A stretch of DNA of 64,000 nucleotides from Athripsodes cinereus (Eukaryota > Arthropoda > Insecta > Trichoptera > Leptoceridae). A program made the position numbers and the translations under genes. Under the pieces are notes generated by a model. The model was not told the origin of the DNA and ran no database searches. It saw only the letters and a program-made list of their open reading frames with translations. Positions 1 to 10,436 of this stretch are shown piece after piece. Each line of letters starts with the position of its first letter. Position 1 is the stretch's first letter. Location of the stretch: NCBI GenBank assembly GCA_947579605.1, contig OX388325.1, positions 2,041,572 through 2,105,571 of the forward strand. Direction: 5' to 3'.

Positions 1-479
1 CAGATAAAATACACTGCATAAGACAATCTATAATAATAATATTTGTTTTTATAATATTGGCGATGCACCCTTGTTTGGATGATTTCCGCCTTTTAAAATC
101 ATAGATTTTGTGTGGGATGATATGTACGTGTGTTAATATGTGGTGAGGGATTTGTGATGTGTATGGTTGAGGGATATGTCGTTTCTTATCTTATTTTATA
201 TGGAGTAATGATTTGTTTATTTATTATTTCGTGTATGGACAGTTTACAGTGCAGTATTTGCTTGTTATGAATGTGATTGTGTATGAATTGCAGTATAATG
301 CTTATGTCTTAATGTTTTTATAATGAAATTTGTTTTTATCTTTTGTAGTCGATATGTACCTTGAGTGTATAACTGTAATGTAATAATAATATATGTTCAA
401 GTATACTTTGTAATACAATGTAAAAAGGCTTAAACGCCGTTTAATGTATTAAATAAATAAATAAATACGTAGGAGATGA
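1..479 (+). repeat. Probable LINE 3' untranslated tail
   Basis: There is no credible ORF. The stretch is T/G-rich, and a short GC-richer block (near 428-447) is followed by a (TAAA)n run at about 451-475, which is how many insect non-LTR retrotransposons end. The element body lies outside the window, so the family cannot be named. A second A-rich tail follows at 590-618. Confidence 0.4.
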
Positions 480-621
480 ATGCTTTTTGTAATAATTGTG
501 TATATGATTGATATGTTTGTGAGATGTTTGCCTTAGTACAGGATCTATCAAGTTGGGCAGCATCAATAAAGTATGTATGTAAATTGTAATTAATTAAAAA
601 TAAATAAATAAAAAAAAAGGA

Positions 622-1065
622 TTAATTCACATTTGTTCACTTGATCACTCCGGATGATCCTCCAAGATGAACAGGTGTGAATAGGCGTTTCATCGCTAGT
701 GATCACTAGCGATGACGGGGGAAAGAGATTACTACTTCTCATAATTTTGATGAAAGGTCCATAAACAAGTTTTATCTTATTATTTGTTTAATTCTCTATG
801 AATTTGTATTGAATGTCAGAATCATATACAAACTTATTATGCAGTTGAGAGCTATATTAATTTATTTTAAGTGTTATTTTTCATTTTTGAATTTGTTTTT
901 AATTATTTTTATACGAAAATACGTTAAACTACATACAACATGAGTGAGAGTATTGACATGGCAGTGAAAGCATAGGATGAACAGACGTGTTCACTTTCGA
1001 TGAACAGGTTTGACCCTGACACTCTGGATGATCATCCAAAATGAAGCAATGTGAATGCTACTTTA
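622..1065. repeat. MITE family F, copy 1
   Basis: This is a non-autonomous DNA element bounded by imperfect inverted repeats (ATTCACATTTGTTCAC at the left, GCAATGTGAATGC at the right), with the subterminal motif GATGATCATCC. The same family recurs at 41346-41742 and, broken up, at 62506-64000. No coding capacity is visible. Confidence 0.7.
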
Positions 1066-1221
1066 CAACTATACATAGATAAAGTTAATTAGGTCAATCA
1101 AGAGCAAATGTGATCAATACCTCAAAGTAAAATGAAATTTCTAGGAACAAAATCAAAAATCATTCTATATGCACCTTATAATAATTTTATTCATTCAAAA
1201 TATGCAGATACATCTGTGATC

Positions 1222-1848
1222 TTAAGGGGCCCCTTTAGCAAAAACGATAAAACATTCAATTTTCAACTAGTTTGGTACACAAACTCTCACAACTTGTTGA
1301 CCCTACGAACATTTTGATTTGATAAAATATGAAAACATTTATTAATTACCAATATCAAACTTTAACTATAAAAAAAACTCGATTTTAGCTTCATAGTATT
1401 CGTTTATAAAAAAGCATATTTCTAAAAATCGAATTCGGGGGTGTGTTTGGTACATATATGCACGAGAATCCTACAATTTTTCATATATTTATTTTAGTAT
1501 TGAGAATATTTAGATATTTATTACAATTATCGAACAAAAAAAATCTATTTTTTTTTGTTTTTTCCATGGATTTTTTTTGATAAAATTTCTCATATTTTGA
1601 AACCAAAAATCACCACATGAACTCAATTTTTTGTATACTAAAAAAAGTTTGCTAAAATCTATAGTATTTATATGCTTGATAGGATGAATGTAAAATATTT
1701 ATATTTTACAAATAGTTTGTATTTTGATATAACAAAGAGTACCTAAATAAATCTCGTCAGTCTGCGATTTATTTATTTTTTAGTAAAAAACTAATATTGG
1801 TAGTAAATGTTTGATTTTTTATTTTATCAAATCAATATGTTGGCAAGT
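1222..1848. repeat. TTAA-bounded MITE (piggyBac-like), truncated copy
   Basis: It starts with TTAA followed by GGGGCCCCTTTAGC and matches the left and middle parts of the full copies at 3638-4361 and 23697-24428. It lacks the right terminal repeat and breaks off near 1848. The short ORFs in it are chance products of AT-rich DNA. Confidence 0.75.
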
Positions 1849-2214
1849 AGAATATTTTTTTCATTCCGACTAAAATACAGTGTTATTTATTTAATTATGT
1901 TGTTTTTAGTGTTTATTGTGCTTAAGTTTAAATATTAATTTGTAAAAATAGAAACATACAAACTAAATCTAATAAAAAATTGCGACAATAATATTTAACC
2001 AATTTTTTATTATAAAAGTAGTAAAGAATAAATCATAATAAGAAATAATAGTGTATGTAAATGGGCCCTTGAGTTGATATGAATCATGAAAACGGCGCAA
2101 TATAATTATCCAATAATAATAATATAATACAGTACAATACAGCATGGTAAAGAAAGCCAATAGAGTTATCTACCTGATAAGGAGACCTTCTCCCACTTTC
2201 CTCATGATCTGCTA

Positions 2215-2585
2215 CTCAGAATGTATAAAATATAATTATATTCGGCCCCAACTGGAATATGGTTACCAACTGTGGAATCGTTGAATATGAGGAAAGACTT
2301 TGAATTTTGAAATTTACACCTTTGTCAGACAGAAGGAAGAGAGGTGACATGATAGAGACATACAAGATACTCCATGACCACTATAACTGTCCAGAACTCA
2401 ATACAATGTCCCAGTACAAACAGAATGTTCACCTGAGGGTCATAGATTTTAGTTGGATGGCTGCAGAAATGTGTTAGTAATATTGCAACAAATAGGCTTG
2501 TCAAGGAATGTCTCCTGAAATGTGGATTTGTATATAATTAAAATTATGTAAATAATAATAATAATAATTTATTTACCAAAAAAAT
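2215..2585 (+). pseudogene. CR1/L2-type LINE reverse transcriptase 3' fragment
   Basis: Conceptual translation of the plus strand, with frameshifts, shows the C-terminal signature of CR1/L2-like LINE polymerases: P-x-L-E-Y-G near 2252, then R-R-K-R-G-D-M-I-E-T-Y-K-I-L near 2330-2370. A (TAA)n-like tail follows at about 2553-2570. It is too decayed to be functional. Confidence 0.65.
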
Positions 2586-3128
2586 ATTTACAGAACACAG
2601 TATAACAATTTTTTTACTATTTAAATTCACATTTATGAACTCAATATTATAACTGTACTATAGTTATTACGTATATTTTGCTGCTTTTGGTTAGGTTTAA
2701 ATATATATAATTATATTGTTATTTTGATGAGGAATGCACTGACAAATTTACATTTTTTCTTTTGTCTTGCACCTGTCGAGCAACAGTAAATAAATTTAAA
2801 AAATATATTAACACTTAAAACTGTATCTTTCCTATAATGTTTAGCCATGTCATAATATCCCGTCTGAAAATCTATTACATTTCCAAATTCTTGTAAGTAA
2901 TATTTTTTTATTGTTACAAATAATTTTCCTTCTTAACTCGTAAACAAAATGGTAACCTTTGAGAATAGATTAGAATAACTTTGTATGTGCTTTTGCAATG
3001 TGGATTGAAGGTTAAAAATACTTTTGAAGACGGCACCAGCATGTGCACAGAAACGTCGGTATAATGAAACCAGTCATGGCCCACCCGGAAAACAATAACC
3101 AACTAAGTAAGTGCTAATACAATTTAAT
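2586..3128. other. Non-coding stretch; 3' UTR of the 3129-3457 exon
   Basis: No ORF of note. A minus-strand AATAAA at 2907-2912 lies about 220 nt downstream of the stop codon at 3129 and is a plausible polyadenylation signal for that exon. The rest is AT-rich unique or unrecognised DNA. Confidence 0.4.
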
Positions 3129-3457
3129 TTATCCCCATCTAAGTGGGGTCCCATAAGGTCGAGCTCTCGTCTCCGCACTGACCATATTGCTCTCCTTAAA
3201 GATATACATAGCTTCTTTAGGAGGGATGAGTTTTCGGAGTGACTTGTACCCGTCTTTCCCATTCACGAGACTTGAGAATAGTTTTAATCTTGTCAACATG
3301 GACATGCCTCTTTTGTTGATTGGATCATACATGGAGAATGTAGATGGATACTGATAGTCAGGTGAAGATGTATGGATTCCGAATATCTTGTCGTGCTTGT
3401 ACAGTGCCCATATTCTTGTCTCCCAGTATGGAAGTGGGTCCACGTTGGCAAAGAATT
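3129..3457 (-). CDS. Terminal coding exon of an unrecognised gene
   Basis: The open frame runs from a clean splice acceptor (pyrimidine-containing tract ending ATTTCAG, exon starting AATTCTTTGCC at 3457) to a TAA at 3129, giving about 109 residues in an ordinary non-repetitive composition. The peptide includes DPLPYWETRIWALYKHDK, a proline/tyrosine-rich stretch, and ends RPYGTPLRWG. The first codon is split (phase 2), so upstream exons must exist; none could be found between 3460 and 8080, which is filled with repeats. The nearest minus-strand host gene (8150-9944) has its own stop and poly(A) signal, so this exon may belong to a gene whose intron spans it, or its 5' part may be lost. I do not recognise the family. 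The lack of internal stops and the good acceptor argue for a real exon. Confidence 0.6.
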
Positions 3458-3464
3458 CTGAAAT

Positions 3465-3637
3465 AGCAAATTGAAAATTAATTGCATAAGATATCAATCA
3501 ATTTCTACAATAGGTTATTTATTATTGTTATCTTTCACTGGATAAGGATCTGATCATTTTATTTATTTATTTATTTAGAAAATTATAAAAATTACATTTT
3601 TTTTATAATCTATGTGAACATTTACTATTTTCTAATC
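3465..3637. repeat. Duplicated intron flank (inverted match to 24429-24593)
   Basis: About 170 bp of the intron adjoining the 3457 splice acceptor matches the reverse complement of 24429-24593. By eye the only difference is in the number of TTTA units. The match ends 8 nt before the exon. Both copies adjoin a TTAA-bounded MITE, so flank and MITE behave as one duplicated unit. Confidence 0.85.
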
Positions 3638-4361
3638 TTAAGGGCCCCGTTAAGCAAAAACGGTAAAGTATTCAATTTTCAACAAATTTGATAGAAAAAC
3701 TGCCAAAACTTGTTGACCCTTGCGAACATATTGATTTGATAAAATAAAAAAAACAAATATTTATTACCGATATTAGTTTTTTTACTAAAAAATAAATAAA
3801 TCGCAGACTGACGAGATTTATTTAGGTAGATACTTTTTGTTATATCAAAATACAAATTATTTGTAAAATTTAGTTTATTTTTTATGCATCCTATCAAGCA
3901 TATAAATACTATAGATTTTAGCAAACTTTTTTAAGTATACAAAAAATCGAGTTCATGTGATGATTTTTGGTTTCAAATTATGAGGAATTTTTTATCAAAA
4001 AATATATTTTTTAAATCCATGAAAAAAACAAAAAAATAGAATTTATTTGTTCTTTAATTGTAATAACTATCTAAGTATTCGTAATATTAAAAAAAAAATT
4101 GAAAATTTTTAGGATATTCGTGCATTTATGTACCAAACACACCCCCGAATTCGATTTTTAAAATATGTTTTTTTATAAACGAATACTACGAAGTTGAAAT
4201 CTAGTTTTTTTTTAAAGTTAAAGTTTGATATTGGTAATTAATATTTGTTTTCATATTTTATCTAATCAAAATGTTCATAGGGTCAACAAGTTTTGAGAGT
4301 TTGTGTACCAAACTTGTTGAAAATTGAATATTTTATCGTTTTTGCTAAAGAGGCCTCTTAA
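3638..4361. repeat. TTAA-bounded MITE (piggyBac-like), full copy
   Basis: TTAA occurs at both ends. The inverted termini read GGGCCCCGTTAAGCAAAAACGG at the left and CGTTTTTGCTAAAGAGGCC at the right. It is AT-rich and has no transposase. TTAA target sites are the hallmark of piggyBac transposons; assignment to that superfamily is inference from the target site only. Confidence 0.8.
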
Positions 4362-4436
4362 TATTATTTTTAAATATAATATTTACTTATATTCAATTTT
4401 TTGTTTAACATAGAAAAAAGAAACAATCATTGTTAA

Positions 4437-4916
4437 ATATCTATATATAAAAGAAAGTGGTGTTAGTTACACCATTTACAATGCAAGAATGACTACTGAT
4501 TTGAATGATCTTTAATTTGTTGGATTCTTCTCCGCCCAGAATAGCCGATAGTCTATTAAAATATCTTACAAATTCACGGGAAGAAAAATTACGAAGAAAA
4601 TTATTTACGCCATACATTTTTAATTTCAATAAAAAATGCAATATGAAGAATTATACAGAATCAATGAAGATGTTTTTTTATAGATTGGCCTATTTATATC
4701 TACCTAAAAAATAAATTAGTACCTACATATTATATTACGTTCAGCAGATAATTTATAAACAAGTCTGAGTTAAGTATAATTGTTCAACATAAATGAATTT
4801 TATTTGATTTACACTATACGATGACAATTACGGGAGTTTGTAAAGAGATTATAGTTTGTAAAAATATTAATCATTCATTAATTGTTGGCGGTACGAAGTT
4901 CACTGGGTCAGCTAGT
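4437..4916 (+). mobile_element. Helitron-like non-autonomous element
   Basis: It begins at a TCTATATATA-type 5' end followed by AAAAGAAAGT and ends with GGTCAGCTAGT, i.e. a CTAG-type 3' terminus, with no target-site duplication. A related 5' region lies at 12078-12600. It encodes no Rep/helicase. Confidence 0.6.
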
Positions 4917-5366
4917 ATTATAATTCTTAAGTGCCCAAAACATACATTTTAAAATAATTACTTATAAAATATCTATTCCCAGTAGACATTTCAATGCAAT
5001 ATATAACTTATGACTTCTAAAGGAATATTTTTTACACAATTTTTTTGCCTAAAATTTTTGGTACAACGGGTGGGGCCGCTCAAGTTTCATAGTTGCGATT
5101 TTTTTCCAAAAATTTGTTGACCAAAAAATAATTCTGCATATGGCAACAATTTCCTCAAGTTTCGTTAAAAATAACATTACTTTTTCTATGGAAAAAAGTA
5201 CTCGACAACGGCTGGGGCCGCTAAACTGCGAAAGTTGGTAGCCAGTGAACCAACTATGTACACTTAATAAACATGCAAATTATCCTCTCTGCGCTATTAA
5301 AAGTTAAGAAGATATTCTGGATGGGTGGTATGCCTCATCGCTACATTGCAGATATTAAATGTCTAA
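4917..5366. other. Unannotated stretch with a dispersed-repeat fragment
   Basis: No gene seen. The segment 5236-5350 resembles the dispersed family that contains the motif ATGTAATAAACATGCAA (better copies at 50982-51300 and 60213-60340). The remainder is AT-rich and unclassified. Confidence 0.4.
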
Positions 5367-5894
5367 TGGGGTGTTCACATTTGGCGAATATCGCCAGGCT
5401 AATTTTAAAATATAACGCCAGGCGAAAAAACAAAATTCGCCGTACGCCCGTTGATCGTCACACCTGTTCACACAGTCCACCGATATAGAAACGATCTGTC
5501 AGATGCGCTTTGATTTTGACACTGTTTTCAAAATGGCGTCGAGATGGAGATCGCGAAGTGTTTATTTTTAGTCGAAAATGTTATAGTAGAGGTTAAAAGG
5601 CGTCTTTTTATTAAGGAAACAAACCAACAACAAAGATAACAGCTGTCACGAAGCGGGAAACATTTATAAAATTTATAGGTTATAAAGTTTTTATCATAGA
5701 TATGAACGCCGCGCACATCTACGCGTGCGCGAACCGTTCAATCGGCCGAAAATGTTGGAAGGTGGTCAACTCGAGACGATATCGTTTCTACTGGTTTTTA
5801 TCGTTTCTGACTAGCTGTCATTTTGTTCACCACGGTTCAAATGGCTGGCGATATTTTGGTGCCTGGCGATATTCGCCAAAGTGAGAACACCACA
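5367..5894. repeat. PIF/Harbinger-like MITE family E, copy 1
   Basis: Termini are TGGGGTGTTCACATTTGGCG and, inverted, CGCCAAAGTGAGAACACCACA, next to TWA-like trinucleotides. The same element occurs at 43545-44073 and, inverted, at 63121-63616. Near 5531 there is an ATG start that is shared with the other copies (coding for M-A-D-V-E-M-E-I in the best-preserved ones), suggesting the MITE descends from an autonomous transposon whose first exon starts there. Confidence 0.75.
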
Positions 5895-6298
5895 TTAAAC
5901 ATGATGTTTCACAAATACTTGCCTCTTACAGAATGCTCGAAAACTAACAGAAAAGGGTGGTATACCTATTATTTAGCAGGGACTTTAATACGAAATTTAT
6001 GGTTTAAATCAGTGGTTCCCAAACTTTTAATTTCGCGTACAACACACGAAATTATAAATCAGTAGCGTACCACTGAACTGTAACCGTTAAAAAAAACCTT
6101 CAAAATGGTAAAGTAATACAAACTGCAACAACTGTTTATGACAACATTATCATTTATTAATTATAGGAAAAAATACAATATTCTTAGTGCGAAAAATGGT
6201 GCTGCATGTTCGAGACAAGATAGGAAATATCTGGCTGAGTTGTACTTAATTTTAAGCGCAAATTGGGGTCTACGTTAAGCTTATTACGATATTTGTTA

Positions 6299-6423
6299 AT
6301 GAGTTTTATTCACTATGTATTTAAATTATCACTTATGATTTATTATATATGTCTGCGACCGGTTTCAGACCTATATAAAAAATCATAAATGATAATTTAA
6401 ATACATAGTGAATAAAACTCATT
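6299..6423. repeat. Long inverted repeat / foldback
   Basis: Arms of about 43 bp (6299-6341 and 6381-6423) are almost perfectly complementary around a roughly 39-nt loop that includes GCGACCGGTTTCAG. It lies inside the hAT element 6010-6960. Confidence 0.9.
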
Positions 6424-6583
6424 ATCTAATCATGTCGCGTAATTATCATACCTATAGTTAATGCCTAAAACATCGAAAATACGATATTTGTTTTTTATTA
6501 AACATAGCAGAAAATCCGCTCTCACAGAGATATGTGGTTGTAAAATGGTGTCAGAGCGCGAAATTTAAAAAAGTTTTATCTAA

Positions 6584-6861
6584 TAGACCATTAAAGGTCA
6601 CGTGGTATTGTCTATGGATTTGCTTTTGCTTGGGGGGCAAACAGTCAGATTGCGCAAATCATCCTTGTAGGATGTTATACCATAAGAGAAAAAAAAGAAA
6701 GTCAGACGACAAAATAATAACAAAATCGATACTGACAGTTTTTTTTGATTATTAGGTATTATTTAGGCGTTCCACCTAATATTACACCGTAATCGTCTGT
6801 TGTGTTGGGATGCCTGATGCCCCTCAATGATTTTTCTGTGACGTCATCTTTTAATGGTCTA
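6584..6861. repeat. MITE with TAGACCATTAAAG termini, copy 1
   Basis: Inverted termini TAGACCATTAAAGG and CTTTTAATGGTCTA enclose about 280 bp. This copy gives the uninterrupted reference for the BEL-split copy at 30463-37474: its reverse complement reads directly across the point where the BEL element entered. No transposase seen. Confidence 0.85.
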
Positions 6862-7736
6862 TTAAAAGAATTAATTTTATCTAATTAATATAGTAAACTA
6901 TGTATGGCCATGGTTGCTTGCGTACCACCTTAATAATTGTCCATAGTTAGGGAATCACTGGTTTAAATAAAATGAAAACAACAATAAACACGTCAAAATA
7001 AAGTTTATATAACTAAAAGAATAGTTTATGGAAATAAACAAAAATGTTTTGAGTTTTACTGTATTTCATAACAGGTGTTGTAAATTAGGTTTCGACTTAT
7101 AAAGTCAGTGCGAGTTTGACAGTGACATTGTAAGTCGAAACCAGATTACTATAACTATTACGTGGTTAGATGGAAGAAAGCACTATATAGTGATAATCTC
7201 GCCACTTCACATCATCACATTTTTTCTAATGTAAACTGCTATGTCGATTTTGTTATAATTATGATTGAATAGCAGTCCGCACCGTATTCGCACGGGTAGA
7301 TAGCAGTGGCGAAACTAGACTTTTCACATCGGGCATGCTTTTTACAAACATAGGTACTATTTCACTTCCAAACGAGTGGATGTCCTTGACAACAAACGAA
7401 TATATAAATTTACTTAATTATGTGTGTAAGTGTTTTTTTCCAATATACTCAATAATAACCAAGATTTTCAATCTGGAAATCGGAAGTTATCAGAAATTTT
7501 TGTGCCGATAGATTAGAACACTACAAAAATTCAAACGGATAAGTGAACCAATCAATGTTTTAGATATTAAATTTGTATGTTAAGACTTAACTGAAGTTCC
7601 TGCGAAATGTGTCCTGGCCATGGCAAAAGATTCTAGAGAAGGTTAACGTTAATAATATCATTTTATAAATATTTTTTTTTTAGTTTAAGGCATGCGTTGC
7701 ATATTTGCATACGTATGAAAGGCACGCCACTGGTAG

Positions 7737-7935
7737 ATAGGTATTGAAAAAAAAAAAAGATTTAGTAAGGATCCTTATTTTTCTTAAATATACCTAATAT
7801 AGCCTATGTCACCCGGGGATAGTGTAGCTTCTCAACAGTAAAATAATTTTTCAAATCGGTTCAGTAGTTTCGGAGCCTATTCAATGCAAACAATCAAACC
7901 TTTCCTCTTTAAAATAGTAATAATATTATGATATG
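7737..7935 (-). mobile_element. Helitron-like repeat family B, copy 1
   Basis: It shares the block GAAGCTACACTATCCCCGGG (here complementary) with copies at 11281-11505, 28945-29160 and 39755-39910. The family resembles widespread lepidopteran non-autonomous Helitron-like repeats; that identification rests on recognition, not on alignment. Confidence 0.55.
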
Positions 7936-8080
7936 ACTATTTATATAGCTCCGTACTGTGATAACCCGTATTATTTATATAGATTACGCCGTACTATTTA
8001 TATAGATTAGTAAAGATAGATTATGTGCAAGAAAAATAAAATAAATATTATTAAATACAGTAAAACTCGAAACAGTTTTG

Positions 8081-8086
8081 TTTATT
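8081..8086 (-). promoter_or_regulatory. Polyadenylation signal AATAAA
   Basis: TTTATT on the plus strand reads AATAAA on the minus strand, 64 nt past the stop codon of the membrane-protein gene. It lies within the right inverted-repeat arm of the 7025-8094 element, so the signal may have been supplied by that transposon. Confidence 0.5.
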
Positions 8087-8149
8087 TCCATAAATTAGTA
8101 TGGAATTTTACAAAATAAACTCAATCAATAAAATGAATAAATAAATAAA

Positions 8150-8293
8150 TTATATGTGTAATACTTCTGGTTTGACACAGGCCTTCTCATTTCTTGGGTG
8201 TTTTTTCAAAAGCATCACGCTGATAGAGCAAACCAGGAAGATAAAAACACTAGCCAAAAATATTTCGAAAGTGACGAAGGAAAAAGGAGACAA
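8150..8293 (-). CDS. Exon B of the unrecognised membrane protein
   Basis: It encodes residues 420-466: a single hydrophobic helix (FSFVTFEIFLASVFIFLVCS and following) and the short cytoplasmic tail, ending at TAA. The acceptor is TTTTTATTACAG. Confidence 0.7.
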   Translation of the reverse strand: MSPFSFVTFEIFLASVFIFLVCSISVMLLKKHPRNEKACVKPEVLHI

Positions 8294-9944
8294 CTGTAAT
8301 AAAAATAAATAAACGGTGGACATTAAATATATCAAAAATAAAAATGTGAAATTATCATGTGTGGCGTCATTGCATATCATGTGAGTATCCAGGTTTTTTA
8401 GGGGGGGGGGCAGTAGCTTAGCATTTTTTTGTTACATTATAAAAAAAAAACAATAATTTGAAATTATCCACGGTCTTCTCGTTTTTTATTATAGGGCCAC
8501 CTTATATTGAGTTGGATTTCTAAGAGGAGGGGGCAATTTCCCACTCGATGTCAATTCTCCGTATTTTTCTCATACTTAAATGCTATTTTTTTCCAATATT
8601 TTAGAGGTCCTAGGGGGGGGGCAGCACGACTGGGTATTTGGTGAAATAAATCTAAAATATTGAAATCACATCAAAAGAAATACATACTTTAACATTACCT
8701 GGATTGTGTTCTTTGCTTTCTGAATTAGGATCGTTTTTAATTTCAATAGTTTTAATTGGAACAGCATCATAATTTTTGGGTCCAATATCGACATCATTAT
8801 CTTTAAGCCAAAATCCATCTTTTCCAGATTCGAGATATTCACCGGCCTTTCCAATTTCAACCACTTTTGGATCTTTATCAATACCTATATTTTTTACTCC
8901 ATCAATGTACATTTCTTGCGGGTTGTTTTCGACAGGAATCTTTTTGATTTTTGCCACTACAATCACACAAGGTTTTTTGGCATCAACATCTTTATTTTCC
9001 GATGTGTCGGGATAGACTTGAGATTTTTCAACTACAAAACATGGTTTATCATTATTATTTACAATTTTAGTATCATTATGACCTGATTTGACCAATTGAT
9101 TCTCTCCTACAATCAAGCAAGGATTAGTTTTATTAGTATTTAAATCTTCCTCACCTTTTATTTCGCTTTGATTGTAATTTTTGCCTGTATCCACAACACC
9201 ATCCATATTGTCAGTTCCTTCCAAATCTTCAACTTTGTCGAGCAGTTTAATCATAGCCAATAAATAATTAACCTCTTGATAAAACTCATCCATTGGCATG
9301 GTGTTTTCTGAAAAGATATTTTTGATTCTATCCTCGGTTCTCCAGTTCAAATATTTTAGAATGTTTGCTTTCACTTCCTCAAGTTTCAACGACGCAATTT
9401 TATTGTACACGTGTTGCCTTCTCTCGTCATCGTTTTTTACAAACATTATTCTGTATTTTTCAAGAATATCCAATTTCTTTAACAAATCTCTTTCTTTCAA
9501 AAGAGCTGTGAATGTTTCCTTTTCCAGTTTGTTCTTTTCTTCGTTGATGACCGAATCATCCACGTAATCAATTTTGTCATGTTCTGCTTTCTCGATCAAT
9601 TCATTATCTTTACGATCAGGATATTTCAACAACAGATCATTGTTATTTTTGTAATCGTCATTGACGTTGTCAACTCTCATTTCGTCATTTGGAATCATAA
9701 ACTCTTCATCTTTTTCTTCCTTCGGACTTTTTTCAACATCTGAGTTCTTCAATCGTGCATTATTTGGACTGTTTTCAAAATCCAAATTCTTTAATCCTGT
9801 ATCGGATTTGACGTGTTTAATTATTGGGACATCTAAATATGGACTGAGAGTGACTATATCAGGTTTACCATCTTCAACATCAAAAAAAACTGCTGACAGG
9901 GCACAACTTCTTAGAAGTAGACACGAAAACAGCGTAAACCACAT
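8150..9944 (-). CDS. Unrecognised type I membrane protein, two coding exons
   Basis: Coding exon A is 9944-8688 (419 codons) and exon B 8293-8150, joined in phase 0 through a GTATGT donor (8687-8682) and an ATTACAG acceptor, giving 466 residues. The ATG follows a TTTCTTTCCAG acceptor directly, so the 5' UTR is spliced and its first exon lies upstream. Residues 1-17 form a signal peptide (MWFTLFSCLLLRSCALSA). Residues about 20-415 are a hydrophilic, Asp/Asn/Lys/Glu-rich ectodomain with a predicted helical section near 135-235. Three motifs with P-C-hydrophobic-(I/V)-V, cysteines near 276, 302 and 326, recur every 24-26 residues. Residues about 424-448 are one membrane helix, followed by a basic 18-residue tail ending KPEVLHI. 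The topology fits a receptor, adhesion or shed surface protein, but I do not recognise the family and assign no function. Confidence 0.75.
8688..9944 (-). CDS. Exon A of the unrecognised membrane protein
   Basis: It encodes residues 1-419: signal peptide and ectodomain. The donor choice (AAA then GTATGT) is preferred over a nearer GTAATG because only the former keeps the membrane-helix exon in frame. Confidence 0.7.
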
Positions 9945-9960
9945 CTGGAAAGAAAATTAA

Positions 9961-10428
9961 AATGAGAATTAAAACTACAAAATCAGACTGGAGATTTAAA
10001 TAACTATTATTTTATTGATATTATTGATTAGAATCCATTCTATAAGAAAGACTTATTCAAAAATCTTTTTCAGTCTGGTAGGAAATGAATGAAAAGCCCA
10101 TAGGTGGTATTTTTAACAAATATTTTTAAAACTATGATACCTTTTACCTTATATAAAGTAAATTTTATTATTTTAATTAAATTTACATTTAAAGTAACAA
10201 AATATAATAGTTTTTCAAATTAAATTTAAATAGTTTGAACTAATTGAATGTTATGAAGAGAAAAGTACATAATATACGCAAGTTATGCCGTAAACTGAAA
10301 ATGTTTGTAGAAATGGAATATTGTAGATAATGCTACCAACTGACTTGAACTTTGCAGGGGCGGTTCTAGTTTTTACCATATCCTGGATAATAATATATTA
10401 TATTGTGTTGCAAAGAGACTAGTGCTTA
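9961..10428. other. Upstream region of the membrane-protein gene
   Basis: No ORF or repeat is recognised here. The non-coding first exon of the 8150-9944 gene should lie here or further upstream. It cannot be placed from sequence alone. Confidence 0.35.
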
Positions 10429-10436
10429 ATCTATAC

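Larger units (their letters stand above)
6010..6960. mobile_element. Non-autonomous hAT element with 8-bp target duplication
   Basis: The element starts CAGTGGTTCCCAAAC and ends GGGAATCACTG, typical hAT inverted termini. It is flanked by GTTTAAAT at 6002-6009 and again at 6961-6968, a perfect 8-bp target duplication. No transposase ORF is present. It contains a foldback (6299-6423) and a second MITE (6584-6861). Confidence 0.9.
7025..8094. mobile_element. Inverted-repeat-bounded DNA element remnant
   Basis: The segment 7025-7067 is an imperfect inverted copy of 8053-8094 (shared core GGAAATAAACAAAA and its complement), which suggests terminal inverted repeats of about 42 bp. Inside are a 12-bp-stem hairpin (GGTTTCGACTTA near 7088, TAAGTCGAAACC near 7131) and a Helitron-like fragment. 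No intact transposase. The right arm also carries the poly(A) signal used by the gene at 8150-9944. Confidence 0.6.

Noticed and set aside
8688..8707. Earlier splice donor GTAATG at about 8699 for the membrane-protein gene
   Set aside because: It would shift exon B out of frame and lose the membrane helix; the GTATGT donor at 8687 keeps the frame and fits the consensus better.
8776..9960. Plus-strand serine-rich ORFs opposite the membrane-protein gene
   Set aside because: Serine/phenylalanine runs arise from the antisense of Glu/Lys/Asn codons; no start context or domains.
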